Source of the DNA: Burkholderia sp. IMCC1007
GTDB lineage: Bacteria > Pseudomonadota > Gammaproteobacteria > Burkholderiales > Burkholderiaceae
Length of the DNA: 64,000 bases
NCBI RefSeq assembly: GCF_027257875.1
Contig: NZ_JAPVQY010000025.1
Span: 1-64,000 of the forward strand
Direction: 5' to 3'
Part shown: piece after piece, positions 29,446 to 37,698 of the stretch
Position numbering within the stretch: position 1 is the stretch's first letter
How the letters are laid out: every line of letters begins with the position of its first letter
Translations under genes and position numbers: made by a program
Notes under the pieces: generated by a model
The model's input: the letters and a program-made list of their open reading frames with translations, nothing else
Database searches by the model: none
What the model was told of the DNA's origin: nothing

Positions 29446-31941
29446 TCAGAACAGATAGCGTGCCCGCAGATAATAGAATCCGCCATTCACGCCGATCGTG
29501 CTGCCGCCGCTGTACTGGATGCCCTCCAGTTGCGCTTCATACGGCAACTTGCTCGGGCGAACGTCGAACAGGTTTTGCGCGCCTGCCGCGATCTGGAATT
29601 TCTTGGTCACGTCATAGCGCACTTCGACGTCGGTCACATACCGCGCGGCGTCCTCGAAGTGGACGAACTGCGAGGTCGAGAACGCGTTCGGGCCGACGAT
29701 GTAGGTCGCCTCGCCGGAGGTCTTGCCGTAGCGCGTTTCATGCAGCGTGACCGCCCACTTGTCGAGTCGCCACGTGCCGCCGATGATGATCTTGTTCTTC
29801 GGCGTCGTGGTCGACAGCGACGCGATCTGTTGCGCGTTCAGCGACGGTTTCCCGTTCGATCCGTTCGCCACGTGCGTGACCGAGGTCGTATTCAGGTTCA
29901 CGCCGAAATCCCAGTCCACCTGGCCATAGCGGCCGAAACCGGTGTGATAGGTGCCTGCCAGGTCGATCCCGCGCGTGCGCGTGTTGGCGCCGTTGGTGAA
30001 GTAACTTGCGCTGACCGCCGATGCCGGCACCGAGCCCGGCACCGTCAACCCGGCCCCTTCCAGCGCGGCGATGGCCGCCGCGCCCGACGCGGTTCCGCCA
30101 AGCACGATCCGGTTGCGGATGTTGATCTGATAGGCGTCGATCGTCAGCTGCAGGTTTCGAACGGGATTCAGCACGAAGCCGAAGTTGTAGCTGGTCGACT
30201 CCTCGGGCTTCAGCGCCTGCGCACCGATCAGGCGCGCGCCGGCCGATGTCGTTGCCAGGATGCCGCCCACGGACGCCGGCGACGTCGTCACGCTGGTGTA
30301 GGACTCCTGGGCCAGCGACGGCGCACGAAAGCCCGAACTCACGCTGCCGCGAACCGCGATGGCCGGCGAGAACTGGTAGCGGGTCGAAATCTTGCCGTTG
30401 GTCGTGTCGCCGACGTCGTTGTAGTGCTCGTAGCGGCCCGCCAGATCCACCTGCCATTTCGGCGTCAGGTAGGTCGACAGATCGACGTACGTGCCGATCA
30501 CGTTGCGCGAGATGTCGCTCGCGCTCACCGGCGCCAGGCCCGGCAACGCAGCGGAGCCGCCGTCGATCCACGACACCTGCTCGCCGTTGCGGATCGTATA
30601 GGTTTCGCGACGCTGCTCGACGCCCACCGCGACATTCAGCGGCGCGGGCAGCAGCGGGACATTGAATGCCCGCGACAAGTCGAGGTTGTTCGTCAGCTGG
30701 GTGTTGCTGACGGTCGACAGATGGAACGTGGACGGCGTAAATCCCGTTGCCGCATACAGCCCCGTGTTGGCGGAGTTGCGCATCCCGAACACGCTGTAGT
30801 CGCCGCCATAGGTCGAGCTCAGATCCCATGCCCAGCCGAACAGGTTCTTGCCCTTCACACCGGCCGTCACCGAGTAATCGTTCTCGTTGATCGTCTCGAC
30901 CGGCACGAATCCGTTCGGGTAGACCTGCGGCAGGACCGACGGCGGACGATAGTTCTGGTACGCGTCGCCGTTCCGGTGCGCGTAGGTGCCGAACCCGTAG
31001 AGCTCGACGTCGTCGCCGAGGTAATAGCCGGCGTTGAAGCCGACCGTTTCGCGCGAACTGGAGGGGTCGCCGAGGATCGGGTTGTAATAACCCTGCCCCT
31101 GCGGAAACCGCCCGAAATAATCGTCGGGCCCCGTCCGGATCGTATGGTTCTGCCGGTCGAAGCCGGCGCTCAGATCGAGAAAACCCTTGTCGGCGAGATT
31201 CAGGCCGATCGTCGCGGATTCGCTCGTCTTGAAACCGTCGCCGGAGTATGTTTGCCCGTTGGTCGTCGCGAGTTCGCCGCCGCTCGCATTGCGCTTCAGG
31301 ATGATGTTGATCACGCCCGCGATCGCATCGGAACCATACTGCGCGGATGCGCCGTCACGCAGCACTTCGATGTGATCGATCAGGCCTACCGGGATGGTAT
31401 CGATATCCGCGCCGGTCGAGCCCTGGTTCAGGCCCGGGTCCAGCGAGATGTTCGCGGTCGTATGGCGGCGCTTGCCGTTCACCAGCACGAGCACGTGGTC
31501 GGGCGTCAGGCCATGCAGCGACAGCGTATCGGTCAGCACGCCGGTGTCGCCCGAGTACGAGGTCCGCGTGATCGACGGCGACAGTTTCACCAACGCATCG
31601 CGCAGGTTGGTCTGCCCGGTCGCACGCAACTGATCGCCGCCGATCACGTCGATCGGCGTCAGGCTCTTGCTCGCCCGCGTCTCGGTGCGCGAGCCCGTGA
31701 TCACGACGCGATCCTGCACCTGTACCTTGCCGTCCGGCGCGGCCGTAGCCGTAGCCGTAGCCGTAGCCGACGATGCCGGTGCGGCCGCACTACTGGCCGG
31801 CGTCGCGACCGCAGCCGCTCCGTCCCCCGCTCCCGCTTCCTGCGCCCAGGCCGCGCCATGAAAAACACCCGCTGCCACTGCCACCGATATCACTGTCCTG
31901 CGCGTCTTCGGCGAAACCCCTTCGCCCCGTGTGTGCCGCAT
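29446..31941 (-). CDS. TonB-dependent outer-membrane receptor
   Basis: 831 residues: signal peptide ending near AWAQ, a linker with an Ala-Thr repeat, a plug domain (VVITGSRTETRASKS, SLHGLTPDHVLVLVNGKRRH, IEVLRDGASAQYGSDAIAGV) and a 22-strand-type barrel ending in Phe (YYLRARYLF). GGAG precedes the ATG. It imports scarce large or charged ligands across the outer membrane with energy from TonB. Its position between a binding protein gene and LLM monooxygenase genes suggests an organosulfur ligand rather than an iron siderophore, although iron cannot be excluded. The signal for TonB contact (TonB box) may lie in the QDRVVITG region. Confidence 0.92.
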   Translation of the reverse strand: MRHTRGEGVSPKTRRTVISVAVAAGVFHGAAWAQEAGAGDGAAAVATPASSAAAPASSATATATATAAPDGKVQVQDRVVITGSRTETRASKSLTPIDVIGGDQLRATGQTNLRDALVKLSPSITRTSYSGDTGVLTDTLSLHGLTPDHVLVLVNGKRRHTTANISLDPGLNQGSTGADIDTIPVGLIDHIEVLRDGASAQYGSDAIAGVINIILKRNASGGELATTNGQTYSGDGFKTSESATIGLNLADKGFLDLSAGFDRQNHTIRTGPDDYFGRFPQGQGYYNPILGDPSSSRETVGFNAGYYLGDDVELYGFGTYAHRNGDAYQNYRPPSVLPQVYPNGFVPVETINENDYSVTAGVKGKNLFGWAWDLSSTYGGDYSVFGMRNSANTGLYAATGFTPSTFHLSTVSNTQLTNNLDLSRAFNVPLLPAPLNVAVGVEQRRETYTIRNGEQVSWIDGGSAALPGLAPVSASDISRNVIGTYVDLSTYLTPKWQVDLAGRYEHYNDVGDTTNGKISTRYQFSPAIAVRGSVSSGFRAPSLAQESYTSVTTSPASVGGILATTSAGARLIGAQALKPEESTSYNFGFVLNPVRNLQLTIDAYQINIRNRIVLGGTASGAAAIAALEGAGLTVPGSVPASAVSASYFTNGANTRTRGIDLAGTYHTGFGRYGQVDWDFGVNLNTTSVTHVANGSNGKPSLNAQQIASLSTTTPKNKIIIGGTWRLDKWAVTLHETRYGKTSGEATYIVGPNAFSTSQFVHFEDAARYVTDVEVRYDVTKKFQIAAGAQNLFDVRPSKLPYEAQLEGIQYSGGSTIGVNGGFYYLRARYLF
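31745..31768. repeat. Hexanucleotide repeat GTAGCC x4 in the receptor gene
   Basis: Four perfect tandem copies read on the plus strand; on the coding strand they give an Ala-Thr repeat just after the signal peptide. The unit length keeps the frame. Confidence 0.88.
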
Positions 31942-32059
31942 GATTTCTCCGCTCTTTGCCGATTGAAGGCACGCTACGCGATGCCCTTTAGTAGTAGTAC
32001 ATACGATTCTTCAAACGCTATTCCGGGTGGCGGCTCACCTTCAGCCGCTCAAAGCCAGA

Positions 32060-33001
32060 TCAGAGATCGGGAAGCCCGGGAGGATTGGTCGAGGCCTTCG
32101 TGATCGCCTCGCTGTCGAGATTCCAGCGGCCGAGTACCTGGCGATACTTGCCGTTCTGAATCAGATCGTTGATCGCATAGGTGATCGGCGCTGCAAGACC
32201 GCCGTCCTTGCGGGTCGTGACGGCCACCTCGGCCGTGTGCGGCCATCCGCCGCTGACCGTGCCGACCTGCCTGATCTTCGCACCCTGACTCTCCTGGTAA
32301 GCCAACACCGCGTTGACGCTGAAAATCGCGTCGGCACGCCCAGATGCCAGCGCCAGCGTCCGCACTGAAGGATCGTCGTAATACAGCACGTGAATCGGCT
32401 TCAATCCGTGCGCGACATTTTCCTTGTCCCACGCGAGCAGGATTTTTTCCTGGTTGGTTCCCGAGTCGCCGATCACGCGCAACCCCGCGATATCCTTCGG
32501 CTCGCGAATCTGCTTGATCGCGCTGTTCTGCTCGACGTAGAAGCCGAGCACGTCGCGGCGATAGGTCGAGAAGTCGAACTTCTGCTTGCGCGCTTCGGTC
32601 ACCGTCACATTCGACAGCACCGCGTCGACCTTGCCCGACGCGACGGCGAGCGGCCAGTCCGCCCATGCGAGCGGCACGAGCTTGAGCTTCAGCCCGAGTT
32701 CGTCCGCAACCAGCTGCGCGAGATCCGGATCGGCCCCGACGATCGTCTTCGCATCCGTCGCATACACGCTGATCGGCGGCACGCTCACCGAGATCCCGAC
32801 GGTCAGCACGCCCTTTTCGACGAAGCGGAAGTTCGCGGGTATCAACTTGATGGCCTCGGCATCCGGCGTGACGCGCGGCCGATCATGCTGGTCGGGACTC
32901 AGGTTCAACGACGGCGCCGACTGCGCGATGCCAGCCACGCCGATGACCAGGAGGGCAAACGCACCGGACAATGTCAGGCGGATTCCGCGACGACGATTCA
33001 T
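32060..33001 (-). CDS. Family-3 (amino-acid type) periplasmic solute-binding protein
   Basis: 313 residues with a signal peptide (RRRGIRLTLSGAFALLVIG, cleavage near AQSA) and a family-3 fold: LTVGISVSVPP, GADPDLAQLVADELGLKLKL and LSNVTVTEARKQKFDFS. Family-3 proteins bind polar amino acids, cystine or related compounds. The ATG at 33001 has a weak GGGA nearby; an ATG at 33028 would add 9 residues and is possible. It lies 118 bases upstream of the receptor gene and 30 bases after the GNAT gene, so it belongs to the same unit, and it is the only binding protein available for the fused ABC transporter. Confidence 0.9.
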   Translation of the reverse strand: MNRRRGIRLTLSGAFALLVIGVAGIAQSAPSLNLSPDQHDRPRVTPDAEAIKLIPANFRFVEKGVLTVGISVSVPPISVYATDAKTIVGADPDLAQLVADELGLKLKLVPLAWADWPLAVASGKVDAVLSNVTVTEARKQKFDFSTYRRDVLGFYVEQNSAIKQIREPKDIAGLRVIGDSGTNQEKILLAWDKENVAHGLKPIHVLYYDDPSVRTLALASGRADAIFSVNAVLAYQESQGAKIRQVGTVSGGWPHTAEVAVTTRKDGGLAAPITYAINDLIQNGKYRQVLGRWNLDSEAITKASTNPPGLPDL

Positions 33002-33031
33002 TTTTCGATATCCCGTGGAAGTATTCATTCG

Positions 33032-33589
33032 TCATGCGCCGAACGGCCGACCCAACGGCCTGTCCGGCTTCAAATCCTGCAAGCGATCGGTACGGCCCGG
33101 CTCGAGCAGATCCTTCGCAAAAGGCAGTCGCCAATGCACTTCCAGTGCGATCGCCGGATCGTACAGCGGTACGTAGCCGGTGCCGGCATAGAGCGCCGAC
33201 GCCTCCGGTTGACGAAATCCGGTCGTCAGATAAACGCGCCGATACCCCTGCCGCAACGCACGGGATTCGAGCTCGGCCACCACGCGGCGCGCAACGCCTT
33301 GGCGACGCACGCCGGAATGCGCCCAGATGCGCTTGAGCTCGGCGGTCGTTTCGTCGTAGCGCTGAAACGCGCCGCCACCTACGACGTCGTCACCTCGCCG
33401 AATCAGCACGAACGCGCCGTCCGGCGGTGCAAATAGTGCTGCCGGGTACGTCAGGAGTTCATCACGCACGACTTCCGCAGGCACGGAGCGAAAGTCCTGG
33501 TAGCGCGTGGAATACTCGACCGACAGCTCGTCGAACATGGGCAATGCGAGCGGGTCAAGCGGGGATGTGTCGATTACTTCGTCTGTCAC
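33032..33589 (-). CDS. GNAT-family N-acetyltransferase (copy 1)
   Basis: 185 residues with the GNAT acetyl-CoA site VRRQGVARRVVAELE and the following RVYLTTGFRQPEASALYAGTGY. It starts with GTG, with only a weak ribosome site; no better start is in frame. It is a paralogue of the gene at 35352-35897. As first gene of the binding-protein/receptor/monooxygenase run, it plausibly N-acetylates the imported amino compound, by analogy with the GNAT genes of the Bacillus ytm and yxe operons. Other acceptors are possible. Confidence 0.85.
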   Translation of the reverse strand: MTDEVIDTSPLDPLALPMFDELSVEYSTRYQDFRSVPAEVVRDELLTYPAALFAPPDGAFVLIRRGDDVVGGGAFQRYDETTAELKRIWAHSGVRRQGVARRVVAELESRALRQGYRRVYLTTGFRQPEASALYAGTGYVPLYDPAIALEVHWRLPFAKDLLEPGRTDRLQDLKPDRPLGRPFGA

Positions 33590-33808
33590 TGATACGCCAG
33601 ATGCTGCGAGTCATCTGCCTCTGATTTGCCGGATGGGATCGATTTGTTCGACACGGTTAATTCTCCGTATCGCGTGGCCCAATAGTGCGCGTTAACCCTT
33701 CACGCGCAAACCAAGCATTTTTGAAATCGTTATGCACACAGATACATACAATCAGGATTACATATCGTAAAGATTGGAATGCGCGGCAAAAGCGGCCCGC
33801 CCAGCTAG
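33590..33808. promoter_or_regulatory. AT-rich probable promoter region of the organosulfur block
   Basis: This 219-base gap is the only long gap inside the minus-strand block, and its part at 33690-33780 is clearly AT-rich compared with all neighbours. That suggests a promoter and activator site for the GNAT-binding protein-receptor genes. I cannot assign a consensus. Confidence 0.45.
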
Positions 33809-35347
33809 TCACGCCTTCGGGCGCTGCGCTCGTCTGCTTATCCAGTCCGCGCATGCCGCCGCGAATGCAGCGGCGACCAGGAGCAATATCGGCATCAACA
33901 CTTCGGCGAACGCATCGCGGTATGCCACCACACCGGCTGAAGACGATGCCTGCATCAGGAAGACACCGGTTCCCCATGACATGCCGATCGAGCAGGCAAG
34001 CCGCTGCGATAGCTGCAGGAACCCGGCCGCCAGCCCGCGCCCTTCGTCCTGGCCGATCTGCGCGAGCGTCATCGCCTGGTTCGGCGCATGGATCAGGCCG
34101 CTGGCGAATCCCTGCAGCAAGACGATCGCCGGATACGTCAGGACGACCCAGCGAACCTCGAAGTATTCGGTCGCCAAACCTTGCGCGGCGACTGCAAACG
34201 CATAACACGCGATGGCGAATACCGTCCCGCCACGGCCGAAGCGCCCGACGAAACGCCAGCTCCACATCGCCGATGCGATCGATGCGAGCGCCGCAGGAAC
34301 CGACAGCGCGGCATAAAGCAGCGGGTCGAGATGCAAGCCGTCGAGAAAGAACAACGCACTGACCATCCCGAGCGTGACGCCCGCTGCAAACTGGCACATC
34401 GCGACGAGCGTGCCGAGCACATAGCCGCTTGAACCGACCAGCCCGCGCGACAGGATCGGCGTGCCGCCGCGACGCTGATACGCGGCCTCCCATGCAACGA
34501 ACAACGGCACGCCGGCCAGCGCGACCGCGACGCAGATGCGGCGCGGCGGCATGGCGGCACTGCCGACCAACGTGGCAAGCATGAGCGCGAGCGTGATCGC
34601 CGACAGAAGAACCAACCCGATCAGGTCGATCGAAAACCGGCCATCCGAGAGTCGGTGGCGCGGCAAATACCGAAGCGCCAGACAGAACACGACAATCCCG
34701 AACGGCGCATTGACGAGGAACAGCAGCCGCCAGCCCACATCCGGTGGCACCGATGCAAGAATCAGCCCGCCAAGCATCGGTCCGACGAGCCCCGACAAAC
34801 CGCCTGCCATCGCGTATCGTCCGAGTGCCCTGGCTTGCGCCGAGCCGGTGAACAGATCCTGGATCAAGCCGAATATCTGCGTATTGATCATCCCCGCGCC
34901 GAGCCGTTGCAGCACGCGCGCGATGATCACCGTTCGCGCGTCGTCCGCCAATCCGCCCAGTACGCTGAAACCCGTGAACATCGCGAGCCCGACCAGAAAC
35001 AGCACGCGGCGCCCGATCACGTCGCCGAGCCGGCCGGCGGGGACGAGCGCGATACCGAACGCAATGGAGTAAACCGACGTGATCAGCTGTATTTCGGCTG
35101 TAGACGCATGCAGTCCGCTTCTGAGCATCGGCACCGCAAGCGTGAAGATCGCCTGATCGAGAAGCGTGGTGAAGCCCATCGCGACGCAGATGCCGAGCAC
35201 GATGTCGGCACTGGCGCGCGCATCGTGCGACGCACCGCGCGCATCGATCCATCGCACCGGCCAGCTGAACCGCGCGGACGGTCGCGCGCGGGCAACGGCA
35301 TCTCCGAGGTCGGTGTGCGCGCAAGCATGCGGCTCGTCCGGCGTCAT
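33809..35347 (-). CDS. MFS transporter, DHA2-like (EmrB-type)
   Basis: 512 residues with about 14 transmembrane segments, the layout of DHA2 drug/H+ antiporters; GRLGDVIGRRVLFLVGLAMF is the conserved cytoplasmic loop after helix 2. The ATG at 35347 lies 4 bases after the stop of the GNAT gene upstream, so the two are cotranscribed. Acetyltransferase plus exporter is a common way to modify and expel an amine or a toxic amino acid analogue, so the pair might detoxify side products of the sulfur pathway. Substrate unknown. Confidence 0.87.
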   Translation of the reverse strand: MTPDEPHACAHTDLGDAVARARPSARFSWPVRWIDARGASHDARASADIVLGICVAMGFTTLLDQAIFTLAVPMLRSGLHASTAEIQLITSVYSIAFGIALVPAGRLGDVIGRRVLFLVGLAMFTGFSVLGGLADDARTVIIARVLQRLGAGMINTQIFGLIQDLFTGSAQARALGRYAMAGGLSGLVGPMLGGLILASVPPDVGWRLLFLVNAPFGIVVFCLALRYLPRHRLSDGRFSIDLIGLVLLSAITLALMLATLVGSAAMPPRRICVAVALAGVPLFVAWEAAYQRRGGTPILSRGLVGSSGYVLGTLVAMCQFAAGVTLGMVSALFFLDGLHLDPLLYAALSVPAALASIASAMWSWRFVGRFGRGGTVFAIACYAFAVAAQGLATEYFEVRWVVLTYPAIVLLQGFASGLIHAPNQAMTLAQIGQDEGRGLAAGFLQLSQRLACSIGMSWGTGVFLMQASSSAGVVAYRDAFAEVLMPILLLVAAAFAAACADWISRRAQRPKA

Positions 35348-35351
35348 CGAT

Positions 35352-35897
35352 TCAATCCGCGCTGCTTGCGTGCGCCGGCTGAACCGGCAGCAGATACTTC
35401 TCGAACAGCACACCGGGAGGCGCGTCCTCGCCGAAATCGTGCGACGACAGCAACGTATAGCCGGAGGACCGGTAAAGGCCGACCGCTTCGGGTTGTCGCG
35501 GCCCGGTTCCCAGATGGACGCGCGTGTAGCCTTGCCGGAGCGCCTGCGCCTCGAGCTCGGCCAGTACGCGCCGCGCGAGCCCCTGACGACGATGCGCGTG
35601 ACTGACCCAGATCCGCTTGAACTCCGCCGTGGCCGGTGTGTGATGGCGCATGAATGCACCGCCCGCGATGGCCTGGCCTGCTCTCAACAGCAGCAGAAAC
35701 GCGCCTTGAGGCGGCGCAAACGCTTCGACCGGATAGCGCACGAGCTCCTTGTCGAGTTCCTCTGCAGGAATATAGGCGGCATAGCGGCTGCTGTATTCGT
35801 ACGCCAGCTCGTCGAACAGCGGCCGCGTGAGCGGGTCCCTGGCCGACACATAGACGAACCGGTCACGCTGATCCAGCGAAGCTTCGACTTCAGACAT
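35352..35897 (-). CDS. GNAT-family N-acetyltransferase (copy 2)
   Basis: 181 residues with acetyl-CoA motif HRRQGLARRVLAELEAQAL and RVHLGTGPRQPEAVGLYRS, closely similar in layout to the GNAT at 33032-33589. Start at the ATG at 35897, with GAGGAG at good distance. It is the most upstream gene of the minus-strand block and is followed after 4 bases by the MFS pump. A recent duplication is plausible: both proteins share the LFDELAYEYSSRY-like N-terminus. Confidence 0.87.
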   Translation of the reverse strand: MSEVEASLDQRDRFVYVSARDPLTRPLFDELAYEYSSRYAAYIPAEELDKELVRYPVEAFAPPQGAFLLLLRAGQAIAGGAFMRHHTPATAEFKRIWVSHAHRRQGLARRVLAELEAQALRQGYTRVHLGTGPRQPEAVGLYRSSGYTLLSSHDFGEDAPPGVLFEKYLLPVQPAHASSAD

Positions 35898-36275
35898 CAA
35901 ACGTCTCCTCACGAACCGGTGCCCGACTGTCGGGCCGGCAGTTGACTTGTCCATCGGTGGATGCTCATTGCGGGAGTCCGGCCCGCTGCGCTGTAGCAGG
36001 CCACGTGTACACGTGGGCGCTGCTCGCTTTCCGGCACGGAAATGAACGGACGGGAATGAGTCGGGATGTGCATGGTCCGGGCACGGGCGGACCGGTTGAC
36101 GATACTGGCGTCCGCTCGAGGGCTTGATCTTAGTCAACCTCGATCACGCGCAAAATACCGATTGCTGCGATGCTTCGGTGCCGCGCGCAGATAACGAATC
36201 CCGTGCGGGTCGTGTAACGCGCGCAGCGTACGGTGCGAAATGCCCGGGCGTCACAGGTTGCCGGGCGCGCAAGAG
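35898..36275. other. Gene-free gap
   Basis: These 378 bases upstream of the GNAT-MFS pair should hold its promoter. No gene, terminator or clear promoter is evident. Confidence 0.45.
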
Positions 36276-36464
36276 TCAGCCGACGAGGCTCGCGTCGACG
36301 CCGCTGCGCACGATGAGGTCGAACCGTTCAGGCCGAACCGGGAACAGTGTGGATTCGCACGTGCGACCGTCGACCAGCCGCGACTTGTAATATCGACACG
36401 CCGTCGTTGTTTTCCACCCCTGAAATAACAAACGACTGCGCAACAGCACGTCATCGATTCGCAC
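36276..36464 (-). CDS. Possible small unknown protein after cheB
   Basis: An open frame of 62 residues starting at a GTG one base after the CheB-like stop. The second half uses codons with strong GC at third positions (from SRLVDGRTCES to the end), as real genes here do, but the first half does not and there is no good ribosome site. I recognise no family. It may be a real, translationally coupled gene or chance. Confidence 0.3.
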   Translation of the reverse strand: MRIDDVLLRSRLLFQGWKTTTACRYYKSRLVDGRTCESTLFPVRPERFDLIVRSGVDASLVG

Positions 36465-36465
36465 G

Positions 36466-37470
36466 TCACTCAATTTCACGCTCACGTATCGCTGTCCCCA
36501 GCGCGTTGCGCAAAACATCCGCGAGCCGCTGATTTTCGTCGATGCGCGCCTGTTCGATCGCAACGTCCTCGGCGTTTCCTGTGCGCTGCGCCCATTGCTG
36601 CCGTTCGCGCGCGAAAATGATGCGCTCGTGAACCGCCCGTATCGCCACCCATATCGCGTCTTCCGCCTCCTGGGCCTCCGCGTCGTCCAGGGACAGCGCG
36701 GAGAATGCATGCCCGGTATGGCACCGATACCGTAGCGGACGGTCGTCGCGCATGCGCCACAGCACGCCGGCACAACTGGGACAAGTGAGCGCGGACCGTT
36801 CGCCGATCGTATCGAGAAGCTCAGGCGCCACGACGCCTCCCTCTGCAATTCGGGTCTCGTCATCGAGACCGCGCAAGTCTGCCATTTTCTCGCCCTCCTT
36901 CGCGGGCGCGCCATGGACTGCTGCATGGATCGCCTGCGGCAACTCCTCCGCTTTTGCGACGGCATCGGCGCCTGCTGCAGCAAGCGCGCTGCGCGGCATC
37001 GAAGGCGCCTCGCAATCGGCCGGATCCTGGACGATACCGTAGCCGCCGCGTGCCCGGATCGCGGCCAGGCCGGCCGCGCCGTCATCCAGGTCGCCGCTGA
37101 GGACCACGCCGACCGCCCGCGGGCCGTATTCGCGCGCAATTGACCGGAACAGCGGGTCCGCGGCCGGCCGCGCGTAGTTTTCCGCGGCGGTATCGAGCAG
37201 CGAGAAATGCCCGCTGCGCAGAATCATATGGCGATCCGGGGGCGCGATATAAATGCGACCGGCGCACGCGCGTTCCCCGTGTATCGCCGCGCTCGCATTC
37301 AGGCTGCCCCATCGGGCCATCAGTTCCGGCAACATCGTCCGATGCCGGCCGATGTGCTGCACGATGCAAATCGGCACCGGGAAATCGGCGGCGAAGCCCT
37401 TCGCCAACGCCCGGAGGACGGTGAGGCCGCCTCTGGACGCGGCGATGGCGACAATATCTCGATGGTCCAT
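36466..37470 (-). CDS. Stand-alone CheB-type methylesterase-like protein with C-terminal zinc-like module
   Basis: 334 residues. The CheB catalytic fold is present without a receiver domain: Ser12 in AASRGG, His39 in VQHIG and Asp130 in SGDLDDG form the expected triad. After about residue 215 comes a Cys/His module, CPSCAGVLW...YRCHTGHAFS, then a helical tail. AAGGAGG precedes the ATG. CheB enzymes remove methyl groups from chemoreceptors, but receiver-less versions near CheB-CheR-kinase fusions usually serve unknown signalling. The glycine before the nucleophile is replaced (AAS instead of GAS), so activity should be tested. Confidence 0.85.
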   Translation of the reverse strand: MDHRDIVAIAASRGGLTVLRALAKGFAADFPVPICIVQHIGRHRTMLPELMARWGSLNASAAIHGERACAGRIYIAPPDRHMILRSGHFSLLDTAAENYARPAADPLFRSIAREYGPRAVGVVLSGDLDDGAAGLAAIRARGGYGIVQDPADCEAPSMPRSALAAAGADAVAKAEELPQAIHAAVHGAPAKEGEKMADLRGLDDETRIAEGGVVAPELLDTIGERSALTCPSCAGVLWRMRDDRPLRYRCHTGHAFSALSLDDAEAQEAEDAIWVAIRAVHERIIFARERQQWAQRTGNAEDVAIEQARIDENQRLADVLRNALGTAIREREIE

Positions 37471-37698
37471 AGCGCCTCCTTTGGGAAGGCGGCGCAAAAT
37501 TCATGCCCGACGCGAGATACCGTCATGCACGCGATGCACGTCGCCCGACGCGGGTACGGTCGTCATGGTCCGCCCCCGCCGCGCTCCGCCATTCGATCGA
37601 TGCGAAGCACGCGCCGGGCCAGCACGACGCAGACGACTTGCGGCGTCTCGCCGTCCGTGGCGATACGCGCGCGTGCGACTTGCTTCAGGCCGGTGGCT

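Noticed and set aside
36124..36390. Plus-strand open frame of 88 codons between GNAT and cheB
   Set aside because: No ribosome site, no codon bias and no recognisable motif.
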